In this document: positions 16,868 to 25,701 of the stretch, piece after piece | How the letters are laid out: every line of letters starts with the position of its first letter | Position numbering within the stretch: position 1 is the first letter of the stretch | Assembly: GCF_042666875.1 (NCBI RefSeq) | Contig: NZ_JBHTCX010000003.1 | Coordinates: 124,001-188,000, forward strand | DNA: 64,000 nt | Direction: 5' to 3' | DNA from: Brachybacterium sp042666875 | GTDB lineage: Bacteria; Actinomycetota; Actinomycetes; Actinomycetales; Dermabacteraceae | The notes under the pieces: model-generated | Told to the model about the DNA's origin: nothing | The model's database searches: none | Seen by the model: the letters and a program-made list of their open reading frames with translations, nothing else | Position numbers and translations under genes: made by a program

Positions 16868-18169
16868 ATGTCCACTCCCCCGGCGCCGGTGGCGGCCGAC
16901 CCCTCGCCCGAGGACCTCGGTCGCCTCGGCTCGGAGCGCCGGGACCTGCTGATCGCCGGCGGGTATGCGGCGCTGGTGCTGCTGCTGGCGGCCTCCGGGG
17001 CGAGCAACTCCGGTTTCGTCGAGGCCGACGGACGGTGGCCGCTGTGGCTCTCGGTGACGCTGATGCTGGCCGGCTGCGCGAGCATGATCTGGCGGCGTCG
17101 CCGTCCGGTGGTGACCCTGGCCGTGGCCGGCCCGCTCGCGGTGCTGGAGATCGTCGTCGGTGGGCAGATCTCGGCGTACTTCCTGCTGTTCGAGGCGCTG
17201 TTCGACCCGGTGATGCACGGCAGCCGCCGCCTGGCTCGCGCGACCACCGCCCTCGCGGTCGCGGCCGGCGCGATCGCGCTGATCACCACCGTCGTGATCA
17301 ACGGCGTCGGGCCGATCCTGCTGGTGGTGCTGATGGTGACGGTGCTCGTGGTGACCACTCCGCTGCTGTGGGGCTGGGAGGTGCGCCACCATCGCGGGGC
17401 CCGGGAGGCGGCAGAGAGTCTCGCCGGGCTCGAACGCGAGCTCGCAGCCACCCGCGCCGTCCATGCCGTCGAGACGGAGCGCCGCCAGATCGCCCACGAC
17501 CTGCACGACGTCATCGCGGGGCATCTCAGCGCGGTCTCTCTGCACACGAATCTGGCCGCCTCCCTCGAGGACGAGCAGGCGCGTGGACGCTCGCTGGTCA
17601 CGGCCCGGGAATCGGCGCACGCGGCGCTGCGCGATCTGCGCTCGATCATTGGGGTGCTCTCGAGCGAGGAATCCGGCGCCCTGCCCACCGCCACGCTGGA
17701 CTGGCCCTCGCTCGAAGCGCGGCTGCGAGGCCGGGACCCCGCGGCGCGCGTGGAGATCGACCCCGCCGCCACGGACCCGGCGCGCGTGGACCCGTCGGTG
17801 CAGGCCGCTCTGCTGCGCATCGCCGCAGAGGCCGTCACCAATGCGGTCCAGCACGGTCGGGCGCCGAGCTCGTTGGTGGTCCGCGCGGAAGCCGACGCCG
17901 TGACGCTCGAGCTGGTCAACGGCCTCGCGGTGCAGTCGGAGCCCGGTGCCGGCGTGGGGCGCGGAGCGATCACCCACCGTGCCACTGCCGTGGGCGGCAC
18001 CGCCGTGTCCGAGCCGATGGCCTCCGATGCCGGCGAGCCGGAGACGTGGCGGGTCCATGCGTGTCTGCCCGTCGGCCGCACCGAGGTCTCCTCGCGAGCC
18101 GCCCAGCCCGCCCACGCCGGTCCGCACCGGCCCACCGTCTCCCTCGAGGATCAGGAGCGCACCTCATGA
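16868..18169 (+). CDS. NarL-type sensor histidine kinase
   Basis: 433 residues. Five or six membrane helices occupy about residues 25-170 with no sizable external domain, so it may sense membrane or envelope state. The HisKA_3 dimerisation motif RRQIAHDLHDVIAGH places the phospho-accepting His near residue 210. The HATPase_c N-box is EAVTNAVQHG (near 322). The later ATPase boxes are divergent (ELVNGLAV in place of a D-box), a variant common in actinobacteria. TAACCT lies six bases before ATG 16868, so the mRNA is probably leaderless. It overlaps its response regulator gene by ATGA. Confidence 0.9.
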   Translation: MSTPPAPVAADPSPEDLGRLGSERRDLLIAGGYAALVLLLAASGASNSGFVEADGRWPLWLSVTLMLAGCASMIWRRRRPVVTLAVAGPLAVLEIVVGGQISAYFLLFEALFDPVMHGSRRLARATTALAVAAGAIALITTVVINGVGPILLVVLMVTVLVVTTPLLWGWEVRHHRGAREAAESLAGLERELAATRAVHAVETERRQIAHDLHDVIAGHLSAVSLHTNLAASLEDEQARGRSLVTARESAHAALRDLRSIIGVLSSEESGALPTATLDWPSLEARLRGRDPAARVEIDPAATDPARVDPSVQAALLRIAAEAVTNAVQHGRAPSSLVVRAEADAVTLELVNGLAVQSEPGAGVGRGAITHRATAVGGTAVSEPMASDAGEPETWRVHACLPVGRTEVSSRAAQPAHAGPHRPTVSLEDQERTS

Positions 18170-18939
18170 GTGAACCCATCCGTCTGCTCGTCGCCGACGA
18201 CCACCCCGCGGTGCGCTCCGGGCTGGTCGCGCTGCTGAACTCGGCGCCCGACGTCACCGTGGTCGCCGAGGCCTCCGACGGCACCGGGGCGCTGGCCGCG
18301 GCCCGCGAGCACCGGCCCGACGTCGTGCTGACCGATGTCCGCATGCCCGGCGCGACCGGTATCGAGATCACGCCGCGCCTCCGGGAGACGGGTGCGAACG
18401 TGCTGGTGATCTCGGGATTCGACCTCGATGAGTACGTGCTCGGTGCGCTCGCCGCGGGGGCCGACGGCTATCTGGTCAAGACCGAGGACCCGGAGCGGAT
18501 CCTCGCCGCGGTGCGCGACGTCCACCGGGGTGACGCCGTGCTGTCCGCGGCGGCGACCAAGGCGGTGGTGGGGGCGCTGCGGGGGCGCGCACTGCCGTCC
18601 CGGCACGAGGCGACAGCCACGCCGGCCGCCGGTGCGGGCCGCGTAGCCATGGACCGGGGCACCACCGATGCCGGGGCCGCCGAGGCACCCGGACCCGGGC
18701 CCGGCTCCCGCTCGGGGATCGCAGATGCGACCGCACAGGCCGCTCCCACCCCGCCGCTGACCCGCCGCGAGGAGGACGTCCTCGCGCTCGTCGCCCAGGG
18801 CATGTCCAACCAGCAGATCGCCAGCGACCTGTTCGTCGAGATCACCACCGTGAAGTCCCACCTGTCCCACGCGCTGGCCAAGCTGCAGCTGGACTCGCGG
18901 GTCCAGGCGGCACTGTGGTGGCAGCAGAACCGCGGCTGA
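18166..18939 (+). CDS. NarL/LuxR family response regulator
   Basis: 257 residues. The receiver domain (1-120) has acidic residues near D11-D12, the phospho-acceptor Asp57 in TDVRMPG and Lys in YLVKTEDP. The C-terminal LuxR-type HTH (about 193-255) reads LTRREEDVLALVAQGMSNQQIA. Between them is an unusually long low-complexity Ala/Gly/Pro linker of about 60 residues. ATG 18166 overlaps the kinase stop codon, so the two are coupled and form a cognate pair. Targets are unknown. Confidence 0.92.
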   Translation: MSEPIRLLVADDHPAVRSGLVALLNSAPDVTVVAEASDGTGALAAAREHRPDVVLTDVRMPGATGIEITPRLRETGANVLVISGFDLDEYVLGALAAGADGYLVKTEDPERILAAVRDVHRGDAVLSAAATKAVVGALRGRALPSRHEATATPAAGAGRVAMDRGTTDAGAAEAPGPGPGSRSGIADATAQAAPTPPLTRREEDVLALVAQGMSNQQIASDLFVEITTVKSHLSHALAKLQLDSRVQAALWWQQNRG

Positions 18940-18979
18940 GGGCACTGCGTCGCGTCGCGCTCTCACCCGGCACGCGACC

Positions 18980-19465
18980 TCACGCGGCGCGGCGGACCCC
19001 GCGCAGGATGAGCCGGACCAGCTCAGCGACGAGGCCCGAGAGCACGCCGACGATGAGCCCGGTGAACAGGCTCGAGAAGACCGCGACCAGGCGGAACACG
19101 ATGGCCTGGGCCGTCGGATCGAGACCGGAGAGGTTCCCGCCCAGCGACGGGCCGCCGTCGGGGAACGAGGCGCCCCAGAAGATCTGGTGTCCGATCGCGA
19201 GGAGCACGCCGTAGCAGGCGCCGATCGCCAGCAGCGTCAGGAACGGGCGGGGCACCCTCGCGGCGATCGCGACGGCGATCCACACGATCACGGGCACGAA
19301 CACCAGCAGCATGTTCGCCAGCGTGCCGGGGTGGAGCACGCCGAGGTCGTGCAGGATCACGCGCGGAACACCGAGCAGGGCGAGGCCGAGGATCGCGAGG
19401 ATCGACAGTCCCAGCGGGCCCCGAGAGGTGCGGACAGGAGCGGAGGACGCGGTCTGGTTCGTCAT
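18980..19465 (-). CDS. Four-helix membrane protein of unknown function
   Basis: 161 residues with four predicted membrane helices (about 17-40, 50-70, 75-95 and 120-150) and a short external loop WGASFPDGGPSLGGNLSG. No family is recognised. TAGTGT lies seven bases before ATG 19465, so the transcript is probably leaderless. It sits between two NarL-type two-component pairs, convergent with the first and divergent from the second, 134 bases from the second kinase start, and could be a target of either. Confidence 0.7.
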   Translation of the reverse strand: MTNQTASSAPVRTSRGPLGLSILAILGLALLGVPRVILHDLGVLHPGTLANMLLVFVPVIVWIAVAIAARVPRPFLTLLAIGACYGVLLAIGHQIFWGASFPDGGPSLGGNLSGLDPTAQAIVFRLVAVFSSLFTGLIVGVLSGLVAELVRLILRGVRRAA

Positions 19466-19599
19466 GCCCGGAACACTAGGAATCGGCTGGCCATCTCCAC
19501 ATCCGTCGGCCGTCGCGAGCCGGGTACGCCGCCCGCCGACACCGCGATGTCGCCTCGCGGCCGACGCCGACGTCGCCAGGCCCGGCTTACGCTGTCACC

Positions 19600-20826
19600 G
19601 TGACCACGCCCTCCACCTCCCGCCTGAACGCCCCGACGGGGCCGGCGCGCGGACTGGGCGGCCGGCCGCTGGACATCATCCTGGCGCTCGCGGTGACCGG
19701 GGTGCTGGTCGCGATCATCTCCGCGGGCGTCGGCGGGGACACCGAGTCCGATGCCGTCACCTACCTGTGGGCCGCCGGCCTGGGCGCGGTGATGCTGGTG
19801 CGTCGCCGCTACCCGGTCCTCGTCCTCGCCGTCTCGGTGCTGGGCCTGTTCGCCTACTACTCCTTCGGCTACCCGGCCATCGGGGTCGCGGTGCCGGTCG
19901 CCGCGGCCCTGTTCTCCGCCGCCGAGGCCGGCCGCCTGCGCTGGGCGGTCGGCGCCGCGCTGCTCGTGGTCGGCGCCAGCGTGTTCTTCCGCCTCGCCGA
20001 GGGCGAGGCCGCCTCCCTGGTGATCGGGTACGAGCTGGCCGGCCACGTGCTGCTGATGGCGGCCGCGATCGCCCTCGGTGACGGGCTCCGCTCGCGCCGC
20101 CGCCTGGTGGCCGATGCCCGCCGCATCATCGCCCTGACCGCCGAGGACGAACGCCGACGCACCGCCGAGAGTGCCCGCATCGAACGCGAGGCGATCGCCC
20201 GCGACCTGCACGACGCGCTCGGTCACCGCACGACCGTCATCTCGTTGCACGCCGACGTGGCCCGCGAGGCGCTCGATCGAGGAGACCGGGCCGCCGCCGA
20301 CGCGGCGCTGGGGATCATCACCGACTCCTCCCAGGCGGTGCTCTCGGAGCTGCGACGCACTGTGCGACTGTTGCGGGCCCCGGACGAGGCGCACGCGCCG
20401 GCAGAGTCTCTCTCCGCCGTGCTCGAGAGCCTGCCGACGCTGCTCGTGCCCGGCACGGAGCTGTCGACGGCGGTCCAGCTCGATGCCCCACTGCCCGGAC
20501 CGGTCGACGCGGCGGCCGCCCGGATCGTGCAGGAGTCGGCTGTCAACGTCGTCCGTCATTCTCGCGCAAGCAGGGTGGAGGTGACGGCGCGCGTCGTCGA
20601 GGGCGTGCTTGAGCTGTCGGTGGTCGACAACGGCGACGCAGGGGCGAAGGCGTCGGCCGTCTCCCAGACGGCGCCCACGGGGACGCCGGCATCGCACGGG
20701 TCGGGCATCGTGGGCATGCGCGAGCGCGCCGAAGCCCTCGGCGGGCACCTCACCGCGGGCGCCGAGAACGGCGGATTCGCCGTCCGCGCGGTGCTGCCGC
20801 TCGCTCGCGACGAGGAGACGCGATGA
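19600..20826 (+). CDS. NarL-type sensor histidine kinase
   Basis: 408 residues with an N-terminal membrane domain (about 25-155, five to six helices) and no recognisable extra sensor domain. The HisKA_3 motif REAIARDLHDALGH puts the phospho-His near residue 204. The ATPase domain is complete: ESAVNVVRHS (N-box), SVVDNGD (D-box) and GSGIVGMRERAEALGG (G-box). GTG 19600 is the start, with TACGCT six bases ahead, again leaderless. ATGA overlap joins it to the response regulator. The signal is unknown. Confidence 0.92.
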   Translation: MTTPSTSRLNAPTGPARGLGGRPLDIILALAVTGVLVAIISAGVGGDTESDAVTYLWAAGLGAVMLVRRRYPVLVLAVSVLGLFAYYSFGYPAIGVAVPVAAALFSAAEAGRLRWAVGAALLVVGASVFFRLAEGEAASLVIGYELAGHVLLMAAAIALGDGLRSRRRLVADARRIIALTAEDERRRTAESARIEREAIARDLHDALGHRTTVISLHADVAREALDRGDRAAADAALGIITDSSQAVLSELRRTVRLLRAPDEAHAPAESLSAVLESLPTLLVPGTELSTAVQLDAPLPGPVDAAAARIVQESAVNVVRHSRASRVEVTARVVEGVLELSVVDNGDAGAKASAVSQTAPTGTPASHGSGIVGMRERAEALGGHLTAGAENGGFAVRAVLPLARDEETR

Positions 20827-21485
20827 TCCGCGTGCTGCTGGCTGACGACCAGGATCTGGTGCGCGCAGGTCTGCGCGCCCTTCTCGAGGGGGCCACTGGC
20901 CTCAGTGTGGTGGCTGAGGCCCGCTCCGGCCGAGAGGCCGTCGAGCTGACCCGACGGCACCATCCCGACGTGGTGCTCATGGATATCCGGATGCCCGATA
21001 CCGACGGCATCGCCGCCACCGCCGAGATCACGGCCGACGGGGACCTGGATGCAGTGCGGGTGCTGATCCTCACGACGTTCGACGACGAGGCCGAGATCCT
21101 CGCCGCCGTCCGGGCGGGCGCGGCCGGATACCTGCTCAAGGACACCCCCGCCGGCGACCTGCGTGACGGCGTGCGGACGGTCGCGGCCGGGGAGAACCTG
21201 CTCTCGCCGCGCATCACCCGACAGGTCATGGCGCAGCTGGCATCCTCGGCCGTCCCACAGGCACCGGATCCGCGCCTGGCGCGCCTGACCGAGCGTGAGC
21301 TCGCCGTGCTGCGCCGTATCGCCCATGGCGAGACGAACGCAGAGATCGCTCGCCGCCTGTTCGTCTCCCCCGCCACGGCCCGCACCTACGTCAGCCGTAT
21401 TCTCACCAAGCTCGACGCCCGCGACCGCACCGAGCTGGCCGTCATCGCGCACCGCTCCGGGCTCTACTCCGAGGACGAGGCCTGA
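20823..21485 (+). CDS. NarL/LuxR family response regulator
   Basis: 220 residues, standard length. The receiver has DDQ at 9-10, phospho-acceptor Asp54 in LMDIRMPDT and Lys in YLLKDTP. The HTH (about 150-215) reads LTERELAVLRRIAHGETNAE and SPATARTYVSRILTKL. Translationally coupled to the kinase by ATGA. It binds DNA when phosphorylated; nearby candidates for control are the membrane protein upstream and the multicopper oxidase downstream, but nothing in the sequence proves either. Confidence 0.93.
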   Translation: MIRVLLADDQDLVRAGLRALLEGATGLSVVAEARSGREAVELTRRHHPDVVLMDIRMPDTDGIAATAEITADGDLDAVRVLILTTFDDEAEILAAVRAGAAGYLLKDTPAGDLRDGVRTVAAGENLLSPRITRQVMAQLASSAVPQAPDPRLARLTERELAVLRRIAHGETNAEIARRLFVSPATARTYVSRILTKLDARDRTELAVIAHRSGLYSEDEA

Positions 21486-21512
21486 CGACCGACGAGAAGC
21501 AATGACCGCAGG

Positions 21513-23084
21513 TCAGGACACCTCGAAGTTGGCCATCATCATCATGTCCTCGTGCTCGAGGTTGTGGCAGTGGACGACGAACTTCCCGGTGAACTGCTCG
21601 AAGCGCACCAGGATCTCTGCCTCCCCGCCGCTGCCGAGATTGACGGTGTCCTTCCACCCGCTGTTGTAAGGGCCCGGATCGTCCCCGCCGCCCGTGCTGA
21701 GCACCTGGAACGGTGAGAGGTGGACGTGGAAGGGGTGGGCGAGGTTCAGCGCGCGGATCCGCCACAGCTCCACCTCGCCCAGCTGCGGGGCCGCCTCGAT
21801 GCGGTCGGGGTCGAAGGGTTCGCCGTTGATGGTCCACAGGGTCATGCCCTCGTGCTCGGCGCCGCCGCGCTGGAAGACGAACTCCCGCTCGACGGTGACC
21901 TCGTCGCGGGAGAGCGGCGTGATCTCGGAGAGCGTCTCGGGGATCCGCGCCTCCTCCGGGCCTTCGCGGGCGACGACGAAGCGCATCACCTGGCCGGTGC
22001 CGTCCTGACCCAGCCGGTTCACGAGCGTCACCTCGTCCCCCACCGAGTATGCGGAGAAGTCGACCACCACGTCGAACCGTTCGGCCTGCGCGATCTCGAT
22101 CGACTCGTGCGCGACGGGCGCGGCCAGCAGGCCTCCGTCGCTGCCGATCTGGACGAACGATGCCCCGTCGGCCGGCGGCGGATCCAGGGCGAGCTCGTAC
22201 CGTCGGGCGTTCGAGGCGTTCAGCAGCCGGAAGCGGTACATCGTGTTCGTGACTTCCAGGATGGGCCACGCGGCGCCGTTGACCAGGATGCAGTCGCCGA
22301 GCACGCCGCTGAGGTATTCCTCCTCGACCCCGGGATGCTCCTGCAGCGTGGGGTCGATCGAGGGGTAGAGGAACGAGCCGTCCTCGGCGAAGCTGCGGTC
22401 GACGATCATCAGCGGGATCTCCCGCTCCCCCGCCGGCAGACCGAGCGCGTCCTCCTCGTCGTCGCGGATCAGGTGGAAGCCGGCCAGGCCGCGGTGGACC
22501 TGCGGCCCGGTGAAGTCCATCCGGTGGTCGTGGTACCACAGCGTCATCGCGCGCTGCCGGAGCGGGTAGACGTACTCGCGGCTCGACCCGGGCTCGACGA
22601 AGTCGGTGGGGTAGCCGTCGTGCTCGGCCGGCGTGACGCCGCCATGCAGGTGCACGACGGTCGGCACGTCCAGCTCGTTGTGGTGGGTCACGACGGTCTC
22701 CCGGCCCCGCCGGGTCTCCAGGGTGGGGCCCGGGAAGATGCCGTCATAGCCCCACACCTCGGTGGTGACCTCCGGCAGGATCTGCGCCTGGCCCACCTTC
22801 TGGGTGAGCTCGTAGCGGTCCGCGTCGCCGTCGGTGCTGACCGGTTCCAGCACGGGCGGGATCGGCAGGGGTGCGGTGAAGGGCTCCGGCAACCGGGCTG
22901 CGCTCTCGATCACGACGCCGGCGCTGCCCTGGGCGCTCTGGTTGCCGGCGAGGAGCCCGCCCGGCAGCAGCCCGCCTCCCGAGCAGCCGGCGAGGGCAGG
23001 AAGGGCGAGGCCGGTGCTGGTCAGAGCGCCGAGGCGCAGGGCGTCGCGGCGCGAGGGTCGCTGTGGTGACGTTCCTGTCTGCAT
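21513..23084 (-). CDS. Tat-exported multicopper oxidase lipoprotein
   Basis: 523 residues. A Tat signal (SRRDALRLGALTSTG) runs into a lipobox LALPALAGC with Cys34, so the protein is probably membrane-anchored. Three cupredoxin domains follow. Copper ligands are visible in VVHLHGG, LWYHDHRMD, HPFHVHLSPF and the C-terminal HCHNLEHEDMMM, which includes the type-1 copper ligands. It resembles CotA/bilirubin-oxidase and CueO-like enzymes that oxidise phenols, metals or Cu(I). ATG 23084 has TAGCGT eight bases upstream. A (GGGCC) tract begins about 100 bases upstream of the start. Substrate unknown. Confidence 0.9.
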   Translation of the reverse strand: MQTGTSPQRPSRRDALRLGALTSTGLALPALAGCSGGGLLPGGLLAGNQSAQGSAGVVIESAARLPEPFTAPLPIPPVLEPVSTDGDADRYELTQKVGQAQILPEVTTEVWGYDGIFPGPTLETRRGRETVVTHHNELDVPTVVHLHGGVTPAEHDGYPTDFVEPGSSREYVYPLRQRAMTLWYHDHRMDFTGPQVHRGLAGFHLIRDDEEDALGLPAGEREIPLMIVDRSFAEDGSFLYPSIDPTLQEHPGVEEEYLSGVLGDCILVNGAAWPILEVTNTMYRFRLLNASNARRYELALDPPPADGASFVQIGSDGGLLAAPVAHESIEIAQAERFDVVVDFSAYSVGDEVTLVNRLGQDGTGQVMRFVVAREGPEEARIPETLSEITPLSRDEVTVEREFVFQRGGAEHEGMTLWTINGEPFDPDRIEAAPQLGEVELWRIRALNLAHPFHVHLSPFQVLSTGGGDDPGPYNSGWKDTVNLGSGGEAEILVRFEQFTGKFVVHCHNLEHEDMMMMANFEVS

Positions 23085-23187
23085 ACCGTCGGACGCTACG
23101 GAGCCGGGTACCGGTCCGTCGTCGGCCTCCCGTCGCGGCCCGGGTCGCTCGCGGGCGACGTCCGGTGTCGACGGGAGGCGACGGGAC

Positions 23188-23240
23188 GGGCCGGGCCGGG
23201 CCGGGCCGGGCCGGGCCGGGCCGGGCCGGGCCGGGCCGGG
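23188..23240. repeat. (GGGCC) pentanucleotide tandem repeat
   Basis: Ten uninterrupted CCGGG units preceded by GGG give eleven G-triplets spaced by CC on the plus strand. This fits the G3N2 pattern of a parallel G-quadruplex, while either strand can also form GGCC hairpins. It lies upstream of the multicopper oxidase promoter and just beyond the VOC gene stop. Confidence 0.9.
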
Positions 23241-23274
23241 ACAACGGGACATCGGTGCCGGGCCGGCGGGCCCG

Positions 23275-23643
23275 TCAGTCCACCGGCGCGACGCGGATGC
23301 GGTTCCCGTCGGGGTCGGCGACGACGAAGGTACGGCCGAAGACGGCCTCGTGCGGGGGCTCGAGCACGGTGACGCCGAGACCGGTCCATGCCCGGTACTG
23401 CTCCTCGATGACCGCGGGCCCGCCGGGCAGGCACAGGGTCACCTCGCTGGTGCGCACCGGATCTCCGTCCAGCGCGTCGCCGTGGCCACTCCACAGGGCC
23501 AGGTCCACCCCGTCGGCCAGGGAGAAGGTGGCGAAGCCGGGGCTGGGGAAGAAGCTCGGCTCGAGGTCGAAGAGCTGTCGGTAGAAGTCGACGGTCCGGG
23601 CGACGTCGCCGACGAAGACGATGAACATGTTCGGGCTGGTCAT
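23275..23643 (-). CDS. VOC (glyoxalase/bleomycin-resistance fold) family protein
   Basis: 122 residues, one VOC module pair: MFIVFVGDVARTVDFYRQLF at the start and FVVADPDGNRIRVAPV at the end, a typical GLOD4/glyoxalase-like layout. ATG 23643 has GAGGAG ten bases ahead; the frame is open further but without a ribosome-binding site. VOC proteins bind metal and catalyse isomerisation or dioxygenation, or bind toxic ligands; the exact job is unknown. The WYL regulator gene is divergent 126 bases away and is probably its controller. Confidence 0.85.
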   Translation of the reverse strand: MTSPNMFIVFVGDVARTVDFYRQLFDLEPSFFPSPGFATFSLADGVDLALWSGHGDALDGDPVRTSEVTLCLPGGPAVIEEQYRAWTGLGVTVLEPPHEAVFGRTFVVADPDGNRIRVAPVD

Positions 23644-23769
23644 GGTGATGTTCTCCTCTCGGATCGGGGCTTGGTGCCTCCAGGATCGGGCGGCCGCGCG
23701 ACAGCCGTGTGTCGGTGTTTCGACGCGAACTTTCTCCGTGGGCCCGGCCGCGCTCCCTACTCTGTGAGG

Positions 23770-24480
23770 ATGCGCCGCAGTGAACGCCACCACGCCCTGC
23801 TCGACGTGCTGCGGGCCAACGCCGAACGCCCCGTCTCGGTGCCGCGGCTGGCCGCGAGATTCGGGGTGAGCACCCGGACGATCGAGCGGGATGTCCGCGC
23901 ACTGCAGGAGGCCGGCGTCCCGATCTACGCCGAGCCCGGGCGGCGCGGCGGGTGCGCGATCCGGCGGGACTACTCCCTGCCGCCGCTGGCCTTCACGCCG
24001 CAGGAGGCGACGGCGGTCGTCGCCGGGCTCAGCGTCATGATGGGCTCGCCCTTCGCAGGAGATTCGCGCCGGGCGATGGACAAGGTCCTGGCCGCTCTGC
24101 CGCCCGAGCGTCGGGAGATGGTCCGGGACCTCGCCGGCCGGGTGGCGAGCATGGCCCCGGAGGGCAGGGCCGCCGAGAACGTCGACGCGGCGATCCGTGA
24201 CGTGCTGGTCCGGCCGCGCGTGCTCGAGCTCGAGTACGTCTCGCACCTCAGCGGCGAGCGCACCCAGCGGCACGTCGAGCCGCTGGGACTGATCACCGTG
24301 CGCGGCGCCTGGATCCTGGTGGGCTGGTGCCGGCTGCGCGAGGCAGTGCGCGGCTTCCGCACCGACTGCATCGCGCGGATCGAGAAGACCGACGAGATCC
24401 CGCCGCAGCGCACCCCGGATCCGCTCGATGCCGATCTCTCGCGCTGGGAGTTCCTCGGCTTCGAGCGGGACTCGAGCTAG
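23770..24480 (+). CDS. YafY-type HTH/WYL domain transcriptional regulator
   Basis: 236 residues. The N-terminal HTH_11 reads LAARFGVSTRTIERDVRALQEAG, followed by a basic wing (EPGRRGGCAIRRDYSLPPL). The C-terminal WYL domain (about 140-210) includes LEYVSHLSGERTQRHVEPLGL and WILVGWCRLREAVRGFR. WYL proteins sense nucleic-acid-like or small ligands and control neighbouring genes. TACTCT lies six bases before ATG 23770 (leaderless). It is divergent from the VOC gene. Its stop codon TAG shares the four bases CTAG with the stop codon of the convergent lipoprotein gene. Confidence 0.9.
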   Translation: MRRSERHHALLDVLRANAERPVSVPRLAARFGVSTRTIERDVRALQEAGVPIYAEPGRRGGCAIRRDYSLPPLAFTPQEATAVVAGLSVMMGSPFAGDSRRAMDKVLAALPPERREMVRDLAGRVASMAPEGRAAENVDAAIRDVLVRPRVLELEYVSHLSGERTQRHVEPLGLITVRGAWILVGWCRLREAVRGFRTDCIARIEKTDEIPPQRTPDPLDADLSRWEFLGFERDSS

Positions 24481-25619
24481 TAGATGACGCCCCCGGGCGC
24501 ACCGTTCTGCGCGAACCCCTGATGCAGAGTGAGGACGGCTGAGAGCGCATCCGGTGCCGCTGCCGACTCACCGCCGACAGCCGTCGGCACGAAGTCGCAG
24601 GTCACGACGCTGCCCTCACGCTCGATGCTGTCGGGGGCAGGGAGCAGCCCTTCCCGTTCCGTGCGCTCCGCCGCCTCCTGGAGGGCCTCGACGACCAGGT
24701 GCGCGCCCGTCGAGGCGTGGACCGCGACCCGCGTCCGCTGCGGATTCTCGCGGTCGCCGGTCAGCCACGAGGCGCACAGCAACGAAGTCATCTCGGCCGC
24801 GTCCGCCCCGCGGATCGGCCGGGCTCCCAGCGGCACCGAGACGATGTGCGCGTCAGGGAGGCTGAGCTCGTCGGTCTCGAGGGCGTCGATCAGCGCGTCG
24901 AGCTTCTCGATCTCACCGGTCAAGCCGGTGCCCGTGCGGAGCTCCGGCGCCTCGTCCAGCGTGGTGAACACGAGATCCCCGTCGTCGGTCGGGACGACCC
25001 GCCGCACCGAGGAGAGCCATCCCTCCGGAGGCGGAACGGTCAGCGCCTCGCCCTCGGGCTCGGCGTCCTGCTCGTCCTCGAGCTGGGCAGTGATCCCCTC
25101 GGTCACGCCCTCTGCATCGGTCCAGATGGTCAGCTCGCGCAGGGTGTCCTCGGGCCCGCCCGCCAGGACGCCCCCGCCGTCGGAGGCCTCCATGGCGCTG
25201 ACCTCGGTGAGGAACGTCCGGATCGACACGGGCACCTCTCGGGCCCGCTCCACGCTCATCAGCCGGGCGTGCTCGTAGCTGTCGCTCTCCTCGTCCAGCT
25301 GCTGGAGGACCACGGGGTTGGCGAGGGACAGCATGGCCAGTTGCATGTTCTCCTCGGCGGAGGCGAGTGCGTCGACGGTCGCCGCCGGCCGCACGATCTG
25401 GACGACGAAGTCCACGCCCTGCTCCACCGGAGTCTCCACACGCAGCGAGGCGGGGTCCACGACGTCGAGGGCCGCGGCCAGGTCCAGCCCGTCCTGACCG
25501 GCCTGGGAGCCACGACCCCCGGTACCAGGGAGGCCGGGGACGGCGGAACAGGCCGACAGCGCGAGGACCCCGAGGGTCCCGCCGGTGAGGAGCGCAGCGC
25601 GACGCGTGGGGATGTGCAC
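24477..25619 (-). CDS. Putative Tat lipoprotein of unknown function
   Basis: 380 residues. The signal TRRAALLTGGTLGVLALSAC has a twin Arg and a lipobox with Cys24, so it should be a surface lipoprotein. The mature part is acidic, without a recognised domain, and has two Cys (LLCASW, VVTCDF) that may form a disulphide. GTG 25619 is preceded six bases earlier by CATACT, which supports a leaderless start there rather than further upstream. No enzymatic motif is seen; it may be a binding or structural envelope protein. Confidence 0.7.
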   Translation of the reverse strand: MHIPTRRAALLTGGTLGVLALSACSAVPGLPGTGGRGSQAGQDGLDLAAALDVVDPASLRVETPVEQGVDFVVQIVRPAATVDALASAEENMQLAMLSLANPVVLQQLDEESDSYEHARLMSVERAREVPVSIRTFLTEVSAMEASDGGGVLAGGPEDTLRELTIWTDAEGVTEGITAQLEDEQDAEPEGEALTVPPPEGWLSSVRRVVPTDDGDLVFTTLDEAPELRTGTGLTGEIEKLDALIDALETDELSLPDAHIVSVPLGARPIRGADAAEMTSLLCASWLTGDRENPQRTRVAVHASTGAHLVVEALQEAAERTEREGLLPAPDSIEREGSVVTCDFVPTAVGGESAAAPDALSAVLTLHQGFAQNGAPGGVIY

Positions 25620-25701
25620 CGCACCAGTATGGCGAGACGGCGACGAGCCCCGGCGGGCCTGTTCGGGTGCCGGGAAGGTCAGGCACAGGGCCGTCAGCAC
25701 A

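Noticed and set aside
16868..18169. First histidine kinase as a degenerate, inactive kinase
   Set aside because: The D-box lacks Asp, but this NxxA-type variant is common in actinobacterial NarL-type kinases, and the phospho-His and N-box are intact.
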